Source of the DNA: Cryobacterium sp. SO1
GTDB taxonomy: Bacteria > Actinomycetota > Actinomycetes > Actinomycetales > Microbacteriaceae
Direction: 5' to 3'
DNA: 64,000 bases
Assembly (NCBI RefSeq): GCF_004210215.2
Contig: NZ_CP067394.1
Location: forward strand, 1,488,001-1,552,000
Each line of letters opens with the position of its first letter. The stretch's first letter is position 1. Positions 17,446-27,900 of this stretch are shown here, piece by piece. Under the pieces are notes generated by a model. That model ran no database searches and was not told the origin of the DNA. It was given only the letters and a program-made list of their open reading frames with translations. The position numbers and the translations under genes were made by a program.

Positions 17446-18138
17446 TCAACTGGTGGGGGAGCCCCCCGGGCCCAGCCAGAGTTCGAGCCCGTCGAGGATC
17501 AGTTCAAGGCCGAGCTCGAATTCGTCGCCGTAGTTGTAACCCGGCTGCAGTACGTGCTCAGCAGTCAGTTCGGCGAGATAGGGGTACTCGGTGGCGGGCA
17601 GCTGGGCGAGCATGAGGTGCGCCATCGCGGCCGTCTCCTCCTCGGTCGTGAAGGGCAGGCTTTTCTCCTGCATCGCGAAACCATAGATGTAGCTGTCCAA
17701 GGCGGAGAATGCGTGCGCGGCCATGGCCACCGAGAACCCGGCGTTCCGGAAGGTGCCTATGACCCGGTCATGATGACGCAGGGTGGAGGGTCCCGGATTC
17801 GTGCCCGAATCCGTCAACCCCGTAGCCCACGGGTGGCGCGACAGCATGTCCCGGAATGAGACCGACCGCTTGCGCATCGCCGACTTCCAGCACTCACTGT
17901 GCGACGGCAGCTCGATCTCGGCGAAGACGGCATCGACCATGCCGTTGAGCAGGTCGCCCTTGTTGGCCACATGGTTGTACAACGACATGGCTTCGACCCC
18001 GAGCTCCACGCCGAGCCGGCGCATGGTCAGCGACTCGATGCCTCCGGCGTCGGCGAGCACTATGGCCGTGGTCAGGACCGCGTCCCGGCTCAGTCGACCC
18101 CTGGGCGACCTGTCCGCCCCGCCCACCGACTTCGCCAT
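17446..18138 (-). CDS. TetR-family transcriptional regulator (TetR_C-type sensor domain)
   Basis: A 230-residue repressor. The helix-turn-helix spans about residues 20-65 ([27 protein letters not shown]), followed by an all-helical ligand domain with [15 protein letters not shown], as in the tetracycline-repressor-like C-terminal group. The ATG at 18136-18138 has AGGGGAAA upstream and is preferred over a TTG at 18165. It is transcribed away from the DUF4386 gene, and the 84-bp gap contains two abutting 13-bp palindromes (18189-18214). This is the classic layout in which a TetR protein represses a neighbouring membrane-protein gene and itself. Confidence 0.9.
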   Translation of the reverse strand: MAKSVGGADRSPRGRLSRDAVLTTAIVLADAGGIESLTMRRLGVELGVEAMSLYNHVANKGDLLNGMVDAVFAEIELPSHSECWKSAMRKRSVSFRDMLSRHPWATGLTDSGTNPGPSTLRHHDRVIGTFRNAGFSVAMAAHAFSALDSYIYGFAMQEKSLPFTTEEETAAMAHLMLAQLPATEYPYLAELTAEHVLQPGYNYGDEFELGLELILDGLELWLGPGGSPTS

Positions 18139-18188
18139 GGTTTCCCCTCGCCGTTCTCTTGACAACCTTACCCCGTAGTCGTACGGTA

Positions 18189-18214
18189 CTTACAACATAA
18201 GCTTACGACGTAAG
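18189..18214 (+). promoter_or_regulatory. Tandem 13-bp operators between tetR and the DUF4386 gene
   Basis: CTTACAACATAAG (18189-18201) and CTTACGACGTAAG (18202-18214) stand end to end. The second is a perfect 5-3-5 palindrome and the first differs at one position. They lie between a TTGACA (18159-18164) and the GTG at 18223 and cover the ribosome-binding site AAGGA. Binding of the divergent TetR protein would shut off the DUF4386 gene. Confidence 0.75.
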
Positions 18215-18222
18215 GATGACCC

Positions 18223-18948
18223 GTGAATGAGACAACCATCAACTCCCCGGCGACTGCCGCGCCTCGGCGACCGGGGGGTTTCACCGTCTGGCCGCCACGC
18301 ACGGCGGCACTGGTCGCCGGAGTCGGCCTGGCGATCATGGCCGTGCTCGGCGGCTTCGCCAGCTTCGCCAGCTTCGCCGCTATCCTGAGTCTGATCGTTC
18401 CCGGCGACGCCGGGCTCACCGCCGACAGGATCGCCGCCGCGCCGGCGCTGTTCTGGGCGGGTGTCGTCAGCTTCGTCATCGTGGCGATGCTCGATGTTCT
18501 CGTGGCGGGCGCTCTCTACGCCCTGTTCAAGCCGGTGAGCCCACGGTTGTCGGCGCTGGCCGGCTGGTTGAGAACCGTCTACGCCGTGCTGCTCCTGGTC
18601 GCCGTCGGTCAGCTGGTGAACGGGTTCGCTCTCCTCGGCGATCCCGGCGATCCCGGCGCCGCCCAGCCGGTCCTGGAGTCGTTCACCACCATCTGGGTGC
18701 TCAGCCTTGGGCTGTTCGGTGCCTCGCTGATCCTGGTCGGCTACCTCGCCTTCCGCTCCGGCTTCATGGCCAGGGTCTTCGGCATCCTGCTCGCCCTGGC
18801 CGGCGCGGGCTACCTGGCGGATGCGATCGGCATGGCCACGATCCCCGGCTTCACCGCCGTGTTCGCCCAGTTCCTCTTCGTGGGCGAGGTGACTCTCATC
18901 TTCTGGCTGCTCATCCAGGGTCGCCGTCTTCCGCGCGCCCGAGCATGA
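18223..18948 (+). CDS. DUF4386 membrane protein
   Basis: A 241-residue integral membrane protein with about six hydrophobic segments, matching the DUF4386 family pattern (a first helix after WPPRTAALVAGVGLAIMAVL, a long second helix pair and a C-terminal LILVGYLAFRSGFMARVFGILLALAGAGYL region). The function of the family is not known. The GTG start at 18223 has AAGGA 6 nt upstream. Its only visible control is the tandem operator shared with the divergent TetR gene, so it is probably induced by a small molecule sensed by that regulator. Confidence 0.87.
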   Translation: MNETTINSPATAAPRRPGGFTVWPPRTAALVAGVGLAIMAVLGGFASFASFAAILSLIVPGDAGLTADRIAAAPALFWAGVVSFVIVAMLDVLVAGALYALFKPVSPRLSALAGWLRTVYAVLLLVAVGQLVNGFALLGDPGDPGAAQPVLESFTTIWVLSLGLFGASLILVGYLAFRSGFMARVFGILLALAGAGYLADAIGMATIPGFTAVFAQFLFVGEVTLIFWLLIQGRRLPRARA

Positions 18949-18976
18949 ATCCTGGCCGCATCCGCGAAAATCTCGA

Positions 18977-18991
18977 TCAATGACTCATTGA
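18977..18991 (+). promoter_or_regulatory. 15-bp palindrome upstream of the small acidic protein gene
   Basis: TCAATG and CATTGA flank a 3-nt centre (TCAATGACTCATTGA). It overlaps a TTGACG that could serve as -35 for the gene at 19023, so it may be an operator. No regulator can be assigned. Confidence 0.4.
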
Positions 18992-19022
18992 CGGCACGCT
19001 CCTGTGGGGTGAGGCTTCCTTC

Positions 19023-19247
19023 ATGGAGCTAGACGAGTGGTGGTCGCGGTTAAGCGTGCGGGCTCAGGACTGGCTGACGGCGAACAATGGCGACGTCGTT
19101 CCGGACTGGGTCCTCACCGAAATCGTGGCGGCCGGCGGCGATGTGAGTTCTGATGCCGGCTGGGTCGGCGAATCCGATGCGGACGGGTGGCATCTCTCCG
19201 ATTCGGCCATCGACTGGATCGAAGCGACCGCGAACGACGAAGACTGA
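19023..19247 (+). CDS. Small acidic hypothetical protein
   Basis: A 74-residue protein, strongly acidic and rich in tryptophan (DEWWSRLSVRAQDWL near the start, WVGESDADGWHLSDSAIDWIEA near the end). It has no signal peptide, membrane segment or known motif. The ATG at 19023 has GAGG upstream, and codon use matches neighbouring genes, so it is probably real. It converges on the DUF808 gene 34 bases further on. I do not recognise a function. Confidence 0.7.
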   Translation: MELDEWWSRLSVRAQDWLTANNGDVVPDWVLTEIVAAGGDVSSDAGWVGESDADGWHLSDSAIDWIEATANDED

Positions 19248-19281
19248 CAGCGTTGGAGGGGGCGCTGGCTACCTGGGGGTT

Positions 19282-20175
19282 TCAGTGCGCGGCGACGTCA
19301 GCCTGGTCCCGCTTGAACAAACGCGACACTCCGAGAACGATTCCCACCACGATCATGCCCAGCGCCAGCCCGAACACGGCCGACACCAGGGTGTCGGCAA
19401 GCCACACCACGACCGGTCCGGCGGGTTCCACCGCGTGGGTCACCACGTGCAGCAGATCGTAGGGGCCGTGCCAGATCGTCTCGGCCAGGTTCGTGATCAC
19501 GAGATGACCACCGACCCAGAGCATGGCGACAGTGCCGATGATGCTGATCACCGAGAACACGCTGGGCATCGCGGCCACGATGCGCGCGCCGGTGCGTCGC
19601 ACCTGCCGGGCTGAGTTCTTCATCATCGACAGCCCGATGTCGTCGATCTTCACCAGCAGGGCCACCGCGCCGTAGACCAGCAGGGTCATGCCCAGGCCGA
19701 TGACCACCAGTGCGCCGAGCGTCATCCAGATGCCGAAATCGGGATCGAGGCTGGCCAGCGCGATGAGCATGATTTCGGTGCTGAGGATGAGGTCGGTGCG
19801 GATGGCGCCGAAGATCAGCTTGCCCTCGTCTCGCGCGTCGGTCTCGGTGACGGCGTGATGCACGCCGAACCACTCGGTGACCTTTTCCGCACCCTCGAAG
19901 CACAGGTAGGTGCCGCCGAGGATCAGCAGGAACGGCAGCACCCCGGGCGCGAACGCCGAGAGCAGCAGCGCGAGCGGGATGATGATGACGAACTTGTTGA
20001 ACAGGCTGCCCAGCGCGATCCGCCACACCACGTGGAGTTCTCTGGCCGGCGTGAGGCCCTGCACGTACTGCGGGGTGACGGCCGCGTCGTCGATGACGAC
20101 GCCGGCGGTCTTCGCACTGGCCTTGAGGGCAGCGGTGAGAATGTCATCAACTACGGCGAGCAAACCGACCGACAT
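19282..20175 (-). CDS. DUF808 family inner-membrane protein
   Basis: A 297-residue membrane protein matching the DUF808 (YedI-like) family: a start of MSVGLLAVVDDILTAALKA, then KASAKTAGVVIDDAAVTPQYV, then about six hydrophobic helices and a conserved IRTDLILSTEIMLIAL segment. The role is unknown. The ATG at 20173-20175 has GAGGAG upstream; an upstream in-frame start at 20223 lacks such a site. It diverges from the ROK gene at 20397. Confidence 0.88.
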   Translation of the reverse strand: MSVGLLAVVDDILTAALKASAKTAGVVIDDAAVTPQYVQGLTPARELHVVWRIALGSLFNKFVIIIPLALLLSAFAPGVLPFLLILGGTYLCFEGAEKVTEWFGVHHAVTETDARDEGKLIFGAIRTDLILSTEIMLIALASLDPDFGIWMTLGALVVIGLGMTLLVYGAVALLVKIDDIGLSMMKNSARQVRRTGARIVAAMPSVFSVISIIGTVAMLWVGGHLVITNLAETIWHGPYDLLHVVTHAVEPAGPVVVWLADTLVSAVFGLALGMIVVGIVLGVSRLFKRDQADVAAH

Positions 20176-20396
20176 CTGGTTCTCCTCGGATCGGGGCGTC
20201 GTCCTCGAGCACGGCGACGGCAATGATCCAGAGTACCGTGTGGCCGGAACGACGTTTCGCGGTCCTCGTCGCCGGCCGAGCTTGGCAGCCGCAGCCGCAC
20301 CCGGGGCACGGTGGGGCGATGAGTTGGGTCTCGACCATTCTCGCGGGCATACTTGCTGATAACGAGGGCATTGGTGCCCCGATCTGCGAGGAGAAC

Positions 20397-21626
20397 ATGC
20401 GACGCGGCTCGAACCTTCACGCGCTGGGCGGGTTCAATCAGACGGTGGTGCTCGACACCATCCGTCGCACGCCGGCAGGGCTCAGCCGCGTCGAGATTGC
20501 CGAGCAGACCGGGCTCAGCGCTCAGACGGTGTCGAACGTGTCCCGGCGGCTGCTCGACGCCGGGGTCATCCGCGAGGCCGGCATCCGCAACCTCGGAGTG
20601 GGCAAGCCCCGCACCATCCTGCAGCTGGACCCGTCGGGACACTACGCCATCGGCGTGCACATCGACCCTGCCGTGATCACCTACGTGCTCCTGAACATCG
20701 AGGGCCACGTTCTGGCCCACGCCACCACCCGCACGCCCTCCGCCGCCGATCCCGGCGTGGTGATCACCGAGATGCGGGACTCGGTGGAGGCGATCATCGC
20801 CTCGGCGGGCATCGAGCGCCAACGGGTGCTCGGGGTGGGCATCGCCTCACCCGGTCCCATCGACATGAACCTGGGGGTGGTCCTGGACCCTCCGCTTCTC
20901 AGCAACTGGCACGGGGTGGCGCTGCGCGACGAGCTGGAGCGCGCCACCGGCTTCTTCGTCCTCCTCGAGAAGGATGTGACGGCCGCCGCGGTCGGCGAGC
21001 TCTGGAAGAGCACCGGCGCCGACTACGACGATTTTCTGTTCTTTTACTACGGCACCGGGGTGGGCGTCGGCCTGGTGCTCGGCCGCGAGGTGGTGCGGGG
21101 CCCGACCAAGAACGCGGGTGATGCCGGCCACATCGTAGTCGATCCTGCCGGGCCGCAGTGCCGCTGCGGGCGCCGCGGCTGCCTCGGCGATGCGATCAGT
21201 CCCGTCACCATCGTAAACTCGGCCGTTGAGCGCGGCCTGATTCAGGTGCCGGGGGAGACCCCGCACACCTCGGCCATCGATGCCGGTTTCAGTCAGGTGG
21301 CGGTGCTGGCCCACGCCGGCAACCCGGCGGCGATCGAGTTGCTCGACGAGGTGGCCCGATACATGGCGGAGGCGATCGTGACTATCGTCAACCTGCTCGA
21401 CCTGAATCGGGTGGTCTTCGGCGGCCCCTACTGGGAGCGGGTCGCCGATCTTCTGCTGGATCGGGTGCCCGCGGTGATCAACGGCTCCACCGCCCTGGTG
21501 ACGTTGCGGCCCGTGACGGTGACCGGCTCGACCATCGGCGCTGACGTGGCCGCGGTCGGTGCCGCCTGCCTGGTCCTCGATGCCACCCTGTCGCCACGGT
21601 CGGCGACTCTTTTCATCTCGAGCTAG
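20397..21626 (+). CDS. ROK-family transcriptional regulator of the mannosidase locus
   Basis: A 409-residue repressor. Its N-terminal winged helix (SRVEIAEQTGLSAQTVSNVSRRLLDAGVI) is followed by a ROK domain with GIASPGPID, YGTGVGVGLVLG, NAGDAGHI and the zinc motif CRCGRRGCLGD. The start is taken at ATG 20397 after GAGGAG; earlier in-frame codons (20223, 20319) precede a plausible promoter element near 20340-20365 and would add an unrelated Pro/His-rich head. It sits directly upstream of a binding protein, two permeases and a GH38 enzyme in the same orientation, and probably represses them through the inverted repeat at 21690-21713 until the sugar is present. Confidence 0.88.
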   Translation: MRRGSNLHALGGFNQTVVLDTIRRTPAGLSRVEIAEQTGLSAQTVSNVSRRLLDAGVIREAGIRNLGVGKPRTILQLDPSGHYAIGVHIDPAVITYVLLNIEGHVLAHATTRTPSAADPGVVITEMRDSVEAIIASAGIERQRVLGVGIASPGPIDMNLGVVLDPPLLSNWHGVALRDELERATGFFVLLEKDVTAAAVGELWKSTGADYDDFLFFYYGTGVGVGLVLGREVVRGPTKNAGDAGHIVVDPAGPQCRCGRRGCLGDAISPVTIVNSAVERGLIQVPGETPHTSAIDAGFSQVAVLAHAGNPAAIELLDEVARYMAEAIVTIVNLLDLNRVVFGGPYWERVADLLLDRVPAVINGSTALVTLRPVTVTGSTIGADVAAVGAACLVLDATLSPRSATLFISS

Positions 21627-21682
21627 CGGCCCAGCCGGCCGGGGCGTCGGAGTCTTTCCCAGGGGTGCCTGACGGGAAATGC

Positions 21683-21713
21683 TTGACACTAATTACTCCA
21701 TTTGTTTTAGTTA
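21683..21713 (+). promoter_or_regulatory. Promoter and putative ROK operator of the mannosidase operon
   Basis: TTGACA (21683-21688) and TTTAGT (21706-21711) are 17 nt apart, a strong promoter for this genome. Half-sites TAATTA (21690-21695) and TAGTTA (21708-21713) form an inverted repeat, with one mismatch, across the spacer and -10. This fits an operator for the ROK regulator just upstream. Confidence 0.65.
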
Positions 21714-21778
21714 TGGGGGGTGGTGTCGTCGGCAACGGTGTCGGGGGGAACCGCGTCAGGGGTTCAAAGGAGAATTCA

Positions 21779-23134
21779 ATGAAGAAATCACTCTTGTCGG
21801 TTGTGTCGTTGGGGGCGGTGGCGGCGCTGGCTCTGTCCGGGTGTTCGGCGGGCGGCTCCGAGACCGAGTCCCAGACGATCAAGGTGGCTTATCAGAAGTT
21901 CGGCGCCTTCATCCAGGTGGACAACCACATGAAGGCCGTCAAAGAAGCGTTCGAGGCCGCCAACGAGGGACTCACCGTGGAGCTCGTGCCGATCGAGGCG
22001 CAGGAGAACGACTATGCCACCAAGCTCGCTCTCATGAACAAATCGGCAGCCACCGCGCCGGATGTCATGTACGAAGACACCTTCCGGGTGCAGTCCGACA
22101 GCGACGCGGGATACCTGGCCCCGCTCGACGAATACACCTCGGAGTGGGAGGACTGGGACAGCTTCTACGACAACGCCAAGAACGCCGGTCTCGGCAGCGA
22201 CGGCAAGACCTACGGCGTCCCGATGGGAACCGACACCCGGGCCATTTGGTACAACAAGGACCTCTTCGCCGAGGCCGGGCTGCCCGTGCCCTTCGAGCCG
22301 ACGACCTGGGAAGAGGTGCTCGACGCCGCCGCGACGGTGAAGGCCGAACTGCCGGACGTGATTCCACTGAACGTCTACTCGGGTAAGGCCCAGGGCGAAG
22401 CCGCCTCGATGCAGGGCTTCGAAATGCTTCTGTACGGCACCGAAGACACGCTGTACAACACCGACGACCAGAAGTGGGTCACCGGCTCACAGGGCTTCGT
22501 CGACTCGCTCGGCTTCATCGAAGACGTGTACCAGGGCGACCTGGGCCCCACCCCCGAGCAGGCCCTCGACAAGAACGTGGGCAACCTCGTCTCCGGCGAA
22601 TGGTTGCCCCAGGGCAAGCTCGCGATGGGCATCGACGGGTCCTGGCTCAGCGGCACCTGGCTCGAAGAAGGCACTGCACCCTGGGCCGAATGGGACACGG
22701 TGATGGGCCAGGCCGCCATGCCCACCCAGGACGGCGCTGAACCAGGAGCCACGAGCATGTCGGGCGGCTGGACGCTGGCCATGGGGTCCAAGTCGACCAA
22801 GAAGGATGCCGCCTGGGACTTCATCTCCCTGGCACTGAACAAGGACAACTCCCAGGCCTACGACATCGCCGCCAGCCAGATCGCCGTACGTGACGACGTC
22901 TCCCAGGACCCGGACTACCAGGCCGCGAACCCCACCTTCGGGTTCTTCTCCGAAATCGTGGCAAACACACACTTCCGTCCGGCCACCAGCGACTACGCGC
23001 AGATCTCCAGCGCGATCACCGTGGCCATGGAAGCCGTGATGACGGGTCAGCAAAGCCCCAAGGACGCGGCAGCGGCCTACGACCAAGCAGTGGTCGGCAT
23101 CGTCGGTGAAGAGAACACCGAGAGCGCGGAGTAG
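21779..23134 (+). CDS. Sugar ABC transporter substrate-binding lipoprotein (mannoside locus)
   Basis: A 451-residue family-1 binding protein. MKKSLLSVVSLGAVAALAL leads to the lipobox LSGC, so it is anchored outside the cell. AAAGGAG (21766-21772) lies 6 nt before the ATG at 21779; a start at 21665 would precede the promoter and is excluded. Motifs such as VPMGTDTRAIWYNKDLF and a C-terminal SMSGGWTLAMGSKSTKKDAAW region are typical of oligosaccharide receptors. Because a GH38 alpha-mannosidase ends the operon, the ligand is probably an alpha-mannoside oligosaccharide; this is inferred. Confidence 0.94.
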   Translation: MKKSLLSVVSLGAVAALALSGCSAGGSETESQTIKVAYQKFGAFIQVDNHMKAVKEAFEAANEGLTVELVPIEAQENDYATKLALMNKSAATAPDVMYEDTFRVQSDSDAGYLAPLDEYTSEWEDWDSFYDNAKNAGLGSDGKTYGVPMGTDTRAIWYNKDLFAEAGLPVPFEPTTWEEVLDAAATVKAELPDVIPLNVYSGKAQGEAASMQGFEMLLYGTEDTLYNTDDQKWVTGSQGFVDSLGFIEDVYQGDLGPTPEQALDKNVGNLVSGEWLPQGKLAMGIDGSWLSGTWLEEGTAPWAEWDTVMGQAAMPTQDGAEPGATSMSGGWTLAMGSKSTKKDAAWDFISLALNKDNSQAYDIAASQIAVRDDVSQDPDYQAANPTFGFFSEIVANTHFRPATSDYAQISSAITVAMEAVMTGQQSPKDAAAAYDQAVVGIVGEENTESAE

Positions 23135-23136
23135 CC

Positions 23137-24084
23137 GTGTCCGCGCCGACTCTGGCGCGACCTGCTGAACGGCCCGGCCGAGGGACATCCCCTCGGCCTG
23201 GCCGGGCACGGGCCGCGACCCACCGTTCCCTGGTTCGGAGCATCCCGCTGCTGCCCGCGGTCGTGCTCCTCGCGATCTTCCTTCTCGGGCCGGTGATCAG
23301 CTCCTTCTACGGTTCCTTCACGAACGCGTCACTGTCCGGGGCATCCGCCCAGGATTCGGCGTTCGTGGGCTTCGACAACTATGCGGCGCTCTTTGCCGAC
23401 CCGGACTTCCCCAAGTCGGTGCTGCTCACCCTGGTGTTCCTGGTCGCCTCGGCGATCGTGGGGCAAAACATTCTCGGGCTGGGGCTGGCCCTGTTGATGC
23501 GATCCTCCAACCGCCTGGTCCGCTCCCTCGTGGGTACCTTCGTGGTGACGGCCTGGGTGCTGCCGGAGATCGTGGCCTCCTTCGCCGCCTATGCCTTCTT
23601 CAACGACACCGGAACGCTGAACAACCTGCTCGCCGCCGTCGGTATCGACGGGCCGAACTGGCTGTACGCGCTGCCGATGCTCTCGGTGATCCTCGCCAAC
23701 ATCTGGCGGGGCACGGCCTTCTCTATGCTCGTCTACTCGGCGGCGCTGCAGGATGTGCCGCCGGAGATCACCGAATCGGCGGAGGTCGACGGTGCGCGCG
23801 GCTGGCAGCGGCTGGTGTTCATCACCATCCCGATGATCCGCCGCAGTATCTCCACCAACCTCATGCTGACTACCCTGCAGACCCTGTCGGTCTTCACCCT
23901 GATCTTCGTGATGACCGGCGGCGGACCTGGCACCGACAGTTCGACCTTGCCGGTGCTGGCCTATCAGGAGGCCTTCCAGTTCGGGCAGCTCGGTTTCGGA
24001 ACCGCGATCGCCACCATCATGCTGCTCGTCGGCGCGGCCTTCTCGGTCGCGTACATTCGGGCGCTCAAGCCGGAGGTTGATTGA
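23137..24084 (+). CDS. Sugar ABC transporter permease (MalF-like, mannoside locus)
   Basis: A 315-residue permease with a basic, Pro/Arg-rich N-terminus of about 30 residues, six membrane segments and the ATPase-docking loop ITESAEVDGARGWQRLVFIT. The GTG at 23137 is two bases after the binding-protein stop and has GGAG upstream. The first codons (about 23165-23195) contain a strong GC hairpin, GGCCGAGGG with CCCTCGGCC, which may slow translation of the permease relative to the binding protein. It pairs with the permease at 24086. Confidence 0.93.
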   Translation: MSAPTLARPAERPGRGTSPRPGRARAATHRSLVRSIPLLPAVVLLAIFLLGPVISSFYGSFTNASLSGASAQDSAFVGFDNYAALFADPDFPKSVLLTLVFLVASAIVGQNILGLGLALLMRSSNRLVRSLVGTFVVTAWVLPEIVASFAAYAFFNDTGTLNNLLAAVGIDGPNWLYALPMLSVILANIWRGTAFSMLVYSAALQDVPPEITESAEVDGARGWQRLVFITIPMIRRSISTNLMLTTLQTLSVFTLIFVMTGGGPGTDSSTLPVLAYQEAFQFGQLGFGTAIATIMLLVGAAFSVAYIRALKPEVD

Positions 24085-24085
24085 G

Positions 24086-24922
24086 ATGGGGATGACCTCA
24101 CCGAGCAGACGGGTCATGAAGGCCGCCTCCAACGGAGTGCTGTTGCTCGTCACCGTCGCTTTCGCGTTGCCGTTGATCTGGCTGGTCCTCGCCTCGGTGG
24201 ATACCCGAGCGACCCTGTCGATCAAACTGCCGGAAGCGTTCTCGTTGCAGAACTTCACCGATGTGATGACGCCGGAAACGGCGTTCATCCCGCTGCTGAA
24301 CAGCCTGTTCCTGGCCGGCGGCTGCGCCGTGATCACGGTGACCGTTGCCGTGCTGGCCGCGTACCCGCTGTCGCGTTACAAGATGCGGGTGAACAAGCCC
24401 TTTCTCTATGGGGTGCTGTTCGGAACCTGCCTGCCGATCACGGCCATGATGGTTCCCGTGTATGCGCTGTTCGTGGCGTTCAACCTCATCGACTCGCTGG
24501 CCGGAACGACTCTGTTCCTCGCGGCGACGAGCCTGCCGATCGCGATCTACATGACCAAGAACTTCATGGACAGCGTGCCGGTGAGCCTCGAGGAGGCCGC
24601 CTGGATGGACGGTGCATCCATGTTGACCACCCTCACCCGGATCGTGATTCCGCTCATGCGGCCTGGCCTGGCTGTGGTGTTCATCTTTGTGTTCATCGGC
24701 GCCTGGGGCAATTTCTTCGTGCCTTTTGTGCTGCTGCTCTCACCCGACAAACTCCCGGCGGCCGTGAGCATCTTCTCGTTCTTCGGGCAATACGGAACGG
24801 TCGCCTACGGGCAGCTGGCCGCATTCTCCCTTCTCTATTCCCTCCCGGTCATCACGCTGTACGTCTTCGTATCGCGTGTCCTCGGTGGTTCATCGGCCAT
24901 GGCCGGTGCCATCAAGGGCTGA
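24086..24922 (+). CDS. Sugar ABC transporter permease (MalG-like, mannoside locus)
   Basis: A 278-residue permease with six membrane segments and the docking loop LEEAAWMDGASMLTTLTRIV. The ATG at 24086 is one base after the previous stop and has GGAGG 9 nt upstream; a second ATG at 24092 is an alternative. Its tail (SSAMAGAIKG) matches MalG-type ends. No ATPase is encoded in the cluster, so the complex must borrow one. Confidence 0.93.
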   Translation: MGMTSPSRRVMKAASNGVLLLVTVAFALPLIWLVLASVDTRATLSIKLPEAFSLQNFTDVMTPETAFIPLLNSLFLAGGCAVITVTVAVLAAYPLSRYKMRVNKPFLYGVLFGTCLPITAMMVPVYALFVAFNLIDSLAGTTLFLAATSLPIAIYMTKNFMDSVPVSLEEAAWMDGASMLTTLTRIVIPLMRPGLAVVFIFVFIGAWGNFFVPFVLLLSPDKLPAAVSIFSFFGQYGTVAYGQLAAFSLLYSLPVITLYVFVSRVLGGSSAMAGAIKG

Positions 24923-24953
24923 CCCCACTACGCACTACGCAAGGAGCACCACC

Positions 24954-27900
24954 GTGCACGACACCACCACCCTCATCCGCGCCCGTATCCGCCGATTCGT
25001 CAGCGAACGCGTCACCCCCGCGCTCTACTGCACCGCCACCCCCCTCACGATCTCGGCGTGGGAGGTCCCCGATGAACCCGTGCCGTTCGCCGACGCCGTC
25101 GACCAGGAGTTCACCCCGTTCGCCATCGGTTTACCGTGGGGCAAGCCGTGGGGCACCACCTGGTTCCATGTGACCGGGGTCGTCCCCGAAGACTGGTCGC
25201 GGTTCGCCCACCTCGACACCCGCACCGAGCTCCTCGTCGACCTGGGTTTCCTCTCCGGTCAGGCCGGATTCCAGGCTGAGGGTCTCGTCTACGACCCCGA
25301 GGGGCGCATCGTGAAGGCCGTGGAGCCGTTCAACAACTACGTGCCCCTCCAGGTCGGGCCCGGCGGCGTGATCGACGTCTATGTCGAGGCCGCCTCCAAC
25401 CCCGACGTCGGCAGCGACTGGGCCTTCCAGCCCACTGCGGTGGGGGACAAGGCCACCGCGGGAACCGACCCGATCTACCGGCTCCGCCGCATGGACGTGG
25501 CCCTGCTGGACAGTCAGGTCTGGCAGCTGGACCGGGACATCTGGACACTTGTCGGCCTGATGGAGGAACTGAGCGCCGACCTGCCCCGCACCGCGGAGAT
25601 CATGCGCGCGCTCGAGGCCGTGACCGACGCGATGGACCCCGACGACGTGAGCGGAACCGCGCACCTGGGCCGCGCCATCCTCGCACCGATTCTGGCCCTG
25701 CCGGCGTATGCCAGTGCCCACCGTGTGGTGGCCGTCGGCCACGCGCACATCGACTCGGCCTGGCTGTGGCCGGTGCGGGAAACCGTGCGCAAATGCGCGC
25801 GCACCTTCTCGAACGTGCTGCACCTCATGGACGAAGACCCGAACTTCATCTTCGCCTGCTCGTCTGCCCAGCAATACGCCTGGATGAAGGAGCATTACCC
25901 GCAGCTGTTCGAGCGCATCCGCGAACGCGCCATCGAGGGCCGGTTCGTGCCGGTCGGCGGGATGTGGGTGGAGTCCGACACCAACATGCCCGGCGGTGAA
26001 GCCCTGGCCCGCCAACTGCTCGCCGGCAAAACGTTCTTCATGCGGGAGTTCGGTGTGGAACCCCTGGAGGTGTGGCTGCCCGACTCGTTCGGTTACACGG
26101 CCGCCTTCCCACAGATCGTGACCGCGGCGGGCTCCAAGTACTTCCTCACCCAGAAGATCAGTTGGAACGAAACCAACACCATGCCGCATCACACCTTCAA
26201 TTGGGAGGGCATCGACGGCACCCGGGTGTTCACCCACTTCCCGCCCGTGGATACCTACAACTCCCTGCTGTCCGGCGAGGAGTTGGCCCGGGCCCAGCGC
26301 CAGTACTCCGAAAAGGGTGCGTCGAACGTGTCGCTGGTTCCCTTCGGGTATGGCGACGGCGGCGGAGGACCGACCCGCGAGATGCTCGCCGCCGCGAAGC
26401 GCACCGAATCGTTGGAGGGCTCACCCAGTGTGCGGATCGCCTCGCCACGGGCGTTCTTCGAGGAGGCCGAAGCGTCCTACCCCCAGCCGCCGGTCTGGTC
26501 GGGGGAGCTCTACCTCGAGTTCCACCGAGGCACCTACACCTCGCAGGCCAAAACCAAGTCCGGCAACCGGCGCAGCGAGCACCTGCTGCGCGAGGCCGAG
26601 CTCTGGGCGACCGCGGCAACCCTCCGCACCGGAGCGGCCTACCCCCACGAGCGCATCGAGGCGGCCTGGCAGACCGTGCTGCTGAACCAGTTCCACGACA
26701 TCCTGCCCGGCAGCTCCATCGCCTGGGTGCACCAGGTCGCCGAGGCGTCCTATGCGGCGGTACGTGGGGAGCTCGAGGACGTGATCTCCCAGGCACTCGC
26801 CGCGCTGGCGGGGCCGGATGCCGCTGAACCGGTGGTGTTCAACGCCTCACCGTTCGCCGTCGCAGGGGTGCCCGCGCTCTCCGCGGCGCCCCGCACCGAA
26901 CCAGCGCCGCTGCGGGCTGAGGCACGGGACGGCGGGTTCGTGCTCGAAAACGAGACGGTGCGGGTGGTCATCGACGCCCGGGGGCTGCTCACTTCGCTGG
27001 TGGAGCTCAGCACGGGGCGCGAGGCTGTCCCGGCCGGCGAACCGGGAAACGTTCTGCAGCTGTTCCGGGACACCCCCACCCAGTGGGATGCCTGGGACCT
27101 CGATGAGCACTACCAGCGCACCGGCGTGGAACTGCTCGAGGCCGACGCGGTGATCCTGGCCTCGCAGGAACCCGGACGGGCGACAGTGCGGGTGACCCGA
27201 AGCTTCGGGTCCTCCACGGTGTCGCAGGACCTCACCCTGCTGGGCGATCAGGCGACGCTGGACATCGTCACGACGGTGCATTGGCACGAGCGGCAGAAGC
27301 TCCTCAAGCTGGCCTTCCCGCTGGATGTGCACGCCGACCGGGCGGCATCCGAGATTCAGTTCGGGCACATCTACCGGCCCACCCACGTGAACACCTCGTG
27401 GGATGCCGCCCGTTTCGAAACCTGCGCCCACCGGTGGGTGTTCGTGGGTGAGCCGGGCTTCGGAGTAGCCGTGGCCAACGACTCGACCTACGGCCACGAC
27501 ATCGGCCGGCGCACCCGCGCCGGTGGTGGAACCACGACCACGGTGCGCGAGTCGCTGCTCCGAGCGCCGACCTTCCCGGACCCCACCGCCGACCAGGGGG
27601 TGCACGTGCTGCGCACCTCGATCGGCATCACACCGGATGTGATCGGTGCTGCCGAGCAGGGCTACCGCGTCAACCTGCCGCTCCGCGAGATGTCAGGATC
27701 GGCCGTGGAACCCGTGGTGACGAGCACGGCACCGTCGATCGTGATCGAGGCCGTGAAACTGGCCGAGGACCGGTCGGGCGACGTGATCGTGCGGCTCTAT
27801 GAGGCGCGCGGATCCCGGGCCATGGGCACCGTGCAGTTCGGCTTCCCGGTGGGGCGGATCGTGGAGAACGACATCCTCGAGCGCACAATCGAACCCGTCG

